In this document: positions 59,562 to 64,000 of the stretch, piece by piece | Numbering within the stretch: the first letter of the stretch is position 1 | Layout of the letters: every line of letters starts with the position of its first letter | NCBI GenBank assembly: GCA_029248335.1 | Contig: JAQWJM010000148.1 | Span: forward strand, 21,770-85,769 | DNA: 64,000 nucleotides | Origin: UBA12014 sp029248335 | GTDB taxonomy: Bacteria > Planctomycetota > Phycisphaerae > Phycisphaerales > SM1A02 | Reading direction: 5' to 3' | Notes under the pieces: generated by a model | What the model saw: the letters and a program-made list of their open reading frames with translations, nothing else | Databases searched by the model: none | What the model was told of the DNA's origin: nothing | Made by a program: the position numbers and the translations under genes

Positions 59562-61360
59562 AGTCCATGAATCCAATCCGCCGGACGATGCACGGCCTGA
59601 AGCGACTGGGAACCCTCGCGATCACGCTGGGCGTCGCGGCGGTGCCGACGACCGCCGTGCAGGCCCAGCAGCAGATCGACGCGGAGGTTCCGATCGCCTT
59701 CAATCGCTTCTACGACTACGAAGCGATGGGCGAACGCCTCGCCGAACTCGCGGCCGCCCATCCGGAACTGTGCACGCTCGCGTCGATCGGGAAGAGCGAA
59801 CAGGGCCGGGACATGTGGCTGTTGACGATCAACAACCCCGAGACCGGCGGCGACCGATCGAAGCCGGGCATGTGGATCGACGGCAACGTCCACGGCAACG
59901 AGATCCAGGCCGCGGAGACCGTCCTCTACACCGCGTGGTACCTGCTCGAGGGGTACGACGAGGTCGAGGCGATTCGCAAGCTGGTCGACGAGAACGCCTT
60001 CTACCTTCTGCCGATGGTGAACCCCGACGGACGGGCGGGCTGGTTCCGTGATCCGGGAACGCCGCACTCCAACCGGACCGGTCTCCGGCCGACGGACAAC
60101 GACTTCGACGGACTGCTCGACGAGGACGGTCCCGACGACCTGAACGGCGACGGCTTCATCGGTCGCATGTGGCGGAAGGATCCGAACGGAACCCACAAGC
60201 GAAGCGAACGCGATCCGCGGATGTTCGAGCGGGTGCCCGCGGTCCCCGGTCCGGACGGTCGGATCATGCGGGGGCAGTGGTCGATGGCGGGCAGCGAAGG
60301 CATCGACAACGACGGCGACGGCCGGATCAACGAGGACGGCCAGGGCGGGTACGACATGAACCGCAACTGGCCGAGCGACTGGCAGCCGAACCACGTCCAG
60401 CGCGGCGCGGGGACCCACCCGTTCAGCTATCCCGAGACCAGATGCGTCGGTGACTTCATCCGGGCGCATCCCAACATCGCGGCGGGCCAGAGCTACCACA
60501 ACACCGGCGGCATGATCCTCCGGGGCCCCGGCGCGCCCTACGAGTCCGGAAGCTATCCGCGTGCGGATCTGGCGGTCTACGACGCGCTCGGGAACGCGGG
60601 CGAGGAGATGCTTCCGCACTACGACTACATGATCATCCACTCCGAGCTCTATCCGGTCCACGGTGGATTCGTGAACTGGCTCGCCGAAGGCCTCGGCGTG
60701 ATCTCGTTCACCAACGAACTCTGGACGGATCGCCGGATCCTGCAGGACGGCGGCGGTGGTCCCGCGGGCGAGGATGGACGGATGCGCTGGGAGGACCGGG
60801 TTCTCTTCGGCCAGACCTTCAGCGACTGGACCGAGGTCGAACATCCGGAGTACGGCACGGTGCTCGTGGGCGGTGGCGACAAGTGGTCGAGCCGCACGCC
60901 GCCCCCCTTCATGCTGGAGGAGGAGGCGCACCGGAACTTCGCGTTCACCATGTTCCATGCCGGGGAGATGCCCCGGCTTCGCGGCCACGACGTGGTGGTG
61001 AAGGACCTCGGGAACGATCTCTGGCAGGTCGACCTCGAGATCGCCAACGACGCACTGATCCCCTCGCGGACCGCGCACATGCGATCGAAGGGGATCGGGC
61101 GTCCAGACCTCCTGGTCTTCGAGCCGTCGGACGGCACGGAGCTCCGGCTCGCGGGTCCGGTGGCGAATCGCTTCGCCCCGACCTTCGCACCCGCGAAGCA
61201 CCGGCCCGAGCGTCTGCTGGTCGAAGGCGGTGTTCCGAGTCGGGGCATCGCGACCTTCCGGTACGTGCTGGAGAGCGACGGCCCGCCTTCGGGCACGTTC
61301 CGCTATTCGGCCGAAAAGGCGTCGGACATCTCGATCCCCCTCGAGGTCGCCGCCGAATGA
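59558..61360 (+). CDS. M14 family zinc carboxypeptidase
   Basis: A 600-residue exported metallopeptidase with a signal peptide ending at about residue 33 (TTAVQAQ). The zinc site is complete: HGNE (H112, E115) and SYHNTGG (H314); the catalytic Glu is E387 in SFTNELW, and NRNWP supplies the substrate-binding Asn/Arg. DxDxDG-type acidic loops (DNDFDGLLDED, DLNGDGFIG, DNDGDGRINED) resemble calcium-binding EF-hand or dockerin loops inserted in the domain. The C-terminal 130 residues form a beta-rich domain. It is coupled to its degenerate paralogue upstream. Confidence 0.9.
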   Translation: MKSMNPIRRTMHGLKRLGTLAITLGVAAVPTTAVQAQQQIDAEVPIAFNRFYDYEAMGERLAELAAAHPELCTLASIGKSEQGRDMWLLTINNPETGGDRSKPGMWIDGNVHGNEIQAAETVLYTAWYLLEGYDEVEAIRKLVDENAFYLLPMVNPDGRAGWFRDPGTPHSNRTGLRPTDNDFDGLLDEDGPDDLNGDGFIGRMWRKDPNGTHKRSERDPRMFERVPAVPGPDGRIMRGQWSMAGSEGIDNDGDGRINEDGQGGYDMNRNWPSDWQPNHVQRGAGTHPFSYPETRCVGDFIRAHPNIAAGQSYHNTGGMILRGPGAPYESGSYPRADLAVYDALGNAGEEMLPHYDYMIIHSELYPVHGGFVNWLAEGLGVISFTNELWTDRRILQDGGGGPAGEDGRMRWEDRVLFGQTFSDWTEVEHPEYGTVLVGGGDKWSSRTPPPFMLEEEAHRNFAFTMFHAGEMPRLRGHDVVVKDLGNDLWQVDLEIANDALIPSRTAHMRSKGIGRPDLLVFEPSDGTELRLAGPVANRFAPTFAPAKHRPERLLVEGGVPSRGIATFRYVLESDGPPSGTFRYSAEKASDISIPLEVAAE

Positions 61361-61385
61361 ACGCACCCTTCCGGACGGTGCGAAC

Positions 61386-62642
61386 GTGAGTGTGGAATCG
61401 GTCGACGTCCTCATCGTGGGCGCGGGGGCCGCGGGCCTCATGGCCGCGATCCACGCCGGTCGGGCATCGGGGCCGGACGTCCGGATCCTCGTCGTCGACG
61501 GCGCGCGGAAGATCGGGGCCAAGATCCTGGTCGCGGGTGGCGGTCGCTGCAACGTGACGCACCACGAGGTCCGCCCGGAGGACTACGGCGGTTCGAGCCG
61601 GAACGCGATTCGCAAGGTGCTTCGTGCCTATCCCGTGGATGCGGTCGTGGAGTTCTTCGCCGCCGAAGGCGTGGTGTTGAAGCGGGAGGAGACCGGCAAG
61701 CTCTTCCCCACCACCGACAAGGCCCGGACCGTGCTCGACGCCCTGCTCGGCGCGGTGTCGAAGGCCGGCGTCGAACTCCGCCATCCGGTCCGAGTCGAAT
61801 CGATCGAACGACGGGAGGACGGTTTCCTCGTGTCCGGACCCGATTTCCAGGCGACTGCGCGGCGAGTCGTCCTCTGCACCGGGGGCAAGGCGCTTCCGAA
61901 GTCCGGTTCCGACGGCGCCGGGCTGGAGATCGCTCGGCAGCTCGGTCATTCGATCACCGACGCCGTCCATCCGGCGCTGGTGCCGCTGGTGCTCGCCGAC
62001 GTCGACCCGATTCGCGAACTCGGTGGCATCGCCGCGCCGGTGACCCTGACGATCCGGGGCGGCAACGGCCGGGCGATCGCCGAGTACTCGGCGCCGCTCC
62101 TCTGCACGCATTTCGGCGTTTCGGGGCCGGTGGTCCTGGACGCGAGCCGGTATCTCCTCGCGGCCCGCGCCGGCGGCGACGAGGCCGACGCGGTCGTCCG
62201 CTGGCTGCCGGACGAGGATCGCGGTGAATTCGAACGGTCGATGCTCGGGGCCTCGGGCGGTGCGACGAGCCAGTCGATCCTCAAGGGACGCCTGCCGGAT
62301 CGACTGCTCCGCATGCTGCTCCACGCCGCGGGCGTCGAGCCGACGGATCGGGTGCGGGGTCTCACCCGCGATCGCCGAAGGGCCCTGCTGGACGCCCTCT
62401 TCGAGCATCCGCTGGTGGTGGTGGGCGACCGCGGCTACACCTTCGCCGAAGCGACCGCGGGCGGCGTTCCACTCGCCGAGATCAGGCTCGACTCGATGGA
62501 GTCCCGGGTGGTCCCCGGACTCCACCTCGCCGGCGAACTCTGCGACGTCGACGGCCGCGTGGGCGGCTTCAATTTCCAGTGGGCGTGGGCGAGCGGTCGG
62601 GTGGCGGGAGCGGCGGCCGCGACGATCGACGCGGCGTCCTGA
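61386..62642 (+). CDS. HI0933/BaiN-like flavoprotein
   Basis: A 418-residue FAD-dependent oxidoreductase. The dinucleotide-binding motif is VLIVGAGAAGLMAAIHAGR (about 7-25), with the family block KIGAKILVAGGGRCNVTH, then TGGKALPKSGSDGAG and the C-terminal GFNFQWAWASGRVAG. This is the BaiN/HI0933 (YhiN) group, related to bile-acid-modifying flavoproteins, whose substrates in most bacteria are unknown. The GTG start lies 25 bp after the M14 gene; GTG 61392 is an alternative. It closes the long plus-strand series. Confidence 0.85.
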   Translation: MSVESVDVLIVGAGAAGLMAAIHAGRASGPDVRILVVDGARKIGAKILVAGGGRCNVTHHEVRPEDYGGSSRNAIRKVLRAYPVDAVVEFFAAEGVVLKREETGKLFPTTDKARTVLDALLGAVSKAGVELRHPVRVESIERREDGFLVSGPDFQATARRVVLCTGGKALPKSGSDGAGLEIARQLGHSITDAVHPALVPLVLADVDPIRELGGIAAPVTLTIRGGNGRAIAEYSAPLLCTHFGVSGPVVLDASRYLLAARAGGDEADAVVRWLPDEDRGEFERSMLGASGGATSQSILKGRLPDRLLRMLLHAAGVEPTDRVRGLTRDRRRALLDALFEHPLVVVGDRGYTFAEATAGGVPLAEIRLDSMESRVVPGLHLAGELCDVDGRVGGFNFQWAWASGRVAGAAAATIDAAS

Positions 62643-62694
62643 CGCGAGGCCCGTCGTCGGGCATCGAGGTCGGTAGCATGTCGTCGACGACGCG

Positions 62695-62768
62695 GGGCTG
62701 GTAGCTCAGCGGCCCAGAGCCCCCGACTCATAATCGGCGAGACCCCGGTTCGAATCCGGGCCGGCCCA
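62695..62768 (+). tRNA. tRNA with CAU anticodon (Met or lysidine-Ile)
   Basis: A full cloverleaf can be drawn: acceptor GGGCTGG/CCGGCCC (one G-U pair), D-stem GCTC/GAGC, anticodon loop CTCATAA with anticodon CAT at 62729-62731, and T-arm CCCGG-TTCGAAT-CCGGG. The outermost anticodon-stem pair is a C-C mismatch. CCA is not encoded. TAGCAT at 62674-62679 may be its -10. Elongator Met and Ile(k2C) cannot be separated with confidence. Confidence 0.9.
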
Positions 62769-62791
62769 CCTTCGTCGTCATGCCGCGGTGC

Positions 62792-64000
62792 TCACGCCGC
62801 GTCCCTCGTCGTCGCCGCTCGCGCGGCCTCGATTCCGGCCCGTCGTTCCCGCGCGAGCGAGCGTCGAAGCCGGATGGCGTTGCCGATCACCGAGATGTCG
62901 CTGCACGCCATCGCCCCCGCCGCGATCAAGGGGCCGCCGGTGCCCAGGAGGCCGAAGGCGGCCGCGGGGATCGCGATCGAGTTGTAGAAGAACGCGAAGA
63001 AGAGATTCTGGCGGATGGTTCGGAGCGTCCGACGGGCGAGGTGGATCGCATCGGGGACGGAGGTGACTCGATCGGGTGGCACCACCACGTCCGCCGCCTC
63101 GATGGCCGCGCCGGTCCCGCCGGCCATGGCGATGCCGAGGTCGGCGGCGGCGAGCGCCGCGGCATCGTTGATGCCGTCCCCCACCATCGCGGTGCGACGG
63201 TCGCGGCCGGCGACGACTTCGAGTTTCGAGTCGGGAGTCGCTTCCGCGATGATCTCCTCGTCGGCGAGTCCCACCAGGCGTCCGACCCGACGCGCGGATT
63301 CGGTGCGGTCGCCGGTGAGCATGCGGACGTCGACCCCCATGGCGCGAAGACGGGCGATCGCCTCCGCGGCATCCTCGCGCGGCTCGTCGTCGATGAAGAA
63401 CCGGGCGACCGCGACGTCATCGACTTCGACCCGGCAGCTCGCGGATTCGTCCCGAAGCACCCGGACCCGGCGTCCGTCGACGACGGCGGTGACGCCTTCG
63501 CCCGGAGTCGCCTCGAAGTCCCGGGCGCCGGGAACCTCGAGCCCGCGGCGTTCGGCCTCCTCGAGGACGGCCCGGGCGATCGGATGCTCGCTTCCCGATT
63601 CCGCGGCGGCCGCGGCGGCGACGATGAACGTCTCGTCGGCGCCGGGTTCCACGAACTCGATGCGGGTCACCCGGGGGCGACCGATCGTGAGGGTGCCGGT
63701 CTTGTCGAAGACGACCGCCTCGAGCCGGCCGGACGATTCGAGGCTCGCGGCGCTCTTGATGAGGATGCCACGTCGGCTGGCCTCACCCGCGCCGACCATC
63801 ACCGCCATCGGGGTGGCGAGGCCGAGGGCGCAGGGGCAGGAGATGATCAGGACGGTCACCGTGCTGACCACCCCGGTGTTCCAGTCGCCCATGATGATGC
63901 CCCACCCGAAGAGGGCCGCCGCCGCCACCGAGAGCACGGTGGGGACGAAGATCGACGACACCCGGTCCGCGAGTCGCTGGATCGGCGCCTGACTCGACTG
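62792..64000 (-). CDS. Copper-translocating P-type ATPase, C-terminal part
   Basis: The frame is open at the right edge, so about 402 C-terminal residues are present. SCPCALGLATP is the copper-binding transmembrane CPC motif of P1B-type ATPases, DKTGTLT is the phosphorylation site, SEHPIA is the nucleotide-binding HP motif, and LTGDR and VGDGINDA close the catalytic domain. The last helices carry FYNSIAIPAAAFG and AMACSDISVIGNAIRLRR; the usual MxxSS-type motif reads MACSD. These point to the P1B-1 copper exporter group (CopA). The N-terminal metal-binding domains are outside the window. It is convergent with the tRNA gene. Confidence 0.93.
   Translation of the reverse strand, partial: QSSQAPIQRLADRVSSIFVPTVLSVAAAALFGWGIIMGDWNTGVVSTVTVLIISCPCALGLATPMAVMVGAGEASRRGILIKSAASLESSGRLEAVVFDKTGTLTIGRPRVTRIEFVEPGADETFIVAAAAAAESGSEHPIARAVLEEAERRGLEVPGARDFEATPGEGVTAVVDGRRVRVLRDESASCRVEVDDVAVARFFIDDEPREDAAEAIARLRAMGVDVRMLTGDRTESARRVGRLVGLADEEIIAEATPDSKLEVVAGRDRRTAMVGDGINDAAALAAADLGIAMAGGTGAAIEAADVVVPPDRVTSVPDAIHLARRTLRTIRQNLFFAFFYNSIAIPAAAFGLLGTGGPLIAAGAMACSDISVIGNAIRLRRSLARERRAGIEAARAATTRDAA

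Noticed and set aside
1..64000. CRISPR array, insertion sequence, prophage or rRNA operon
   Set aside because: No regularly spaced direct repeats, transposase or integrase motifs, phage genes or rRNA signatures were seen on either strand.

Overview
The window is a compact, high-GC stretch of bacterial chromosome with roughly fifty protein genes, one tRNA and the RNase P RNA. It most likely comes from the Planctomycetota, probably a Phycisphaerae-like member. The reasons are a cytochrome c/DUF1549/DUF1553 protein followed by a DUF1501 protein, a short PEP-CTERM-type surface protein, an alpha-toroid repeat protein, a DUF1844 protein, a DUF3553 protein, and a small coiled-coil protein of a type I associate with planctomycetes. 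No insertion sequence, phage gene, CRISPR array or rRNA was found.

Layout. 1-7.4 kb: the end of hemW, sdhB, a prenyltransferase/GT-C glycosyltransferase pair, sdhA and sdhC, and a DUF1844 protein. 7.4-19 kb: a parvulin/SurA-like lipoprotein, a toroid protein coupled to a YraN nuclease-fold protein, a glutamine amidotransferase, then a coupled trio (MscS-type channel, aminotransferase, sodium/solute symporter). 19-25 kb: rplU without rpmA, rnpB, a 0.6-kb non-coding stretch that starts AT-rich, a family-4 uracil-DNA glycosylase, dtd and a MEMO protein. 25-32 kb: a DUF1573-ankyrin lipoprotein, an M32 carboxypeptidase, typA and aspartate kinase. 32.7-38.8 kb: a queuosine-tRNA mannosyltransferase homologue, a divergent Fur protein, and a minus-strand cluster of a glycosyltransferase, a thioredoxin, waaA, thiL and a tsaE-yacG fusion. 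39-48 kb: a fused 5-oxoprolinase/hydantoinase, the PEP-CTERM protein, a YmdB-type phosphodiesterase, a DUF3553 gene with a hairpin-rich leader, and a UbiB-type kinase. 48-53.7 kb: a YpdA-like reductase and the planctomycete cytochrome/DUF1501 pair. 53.7-62.6 kb: a K+ channel, then one long plus-strand series: an ABC ATPase, a permease with a histidine-rich loop, a LysM/DUF3299 protein, two M14 carboxypeptidase paralogues and a flavoprotein. It ends with tRNA(CAU) and the C-terminal part of a copper P-type ATPase.

The most interesting unit is 54.5-57.8 kb. The ABC ATPase, FtsX-like permease and DUF3299 protein recall the zinc-uptake Zrg system of Vibrio, but here the histidine-rich metal-binding segment lies inside the permease. 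Zinc-carboxypeptidase-fold proteins follow directly, one with an intact active site and one apparently degenerate. Other points of note are a TsaE-YacG fusion, a Fur protein lacking the usual metal ligands, a four-hairpin leader, and many genes whose TAnnnT -10 box lies 6-9 nt before the start codon, which suggests widespread leaderless transcription.
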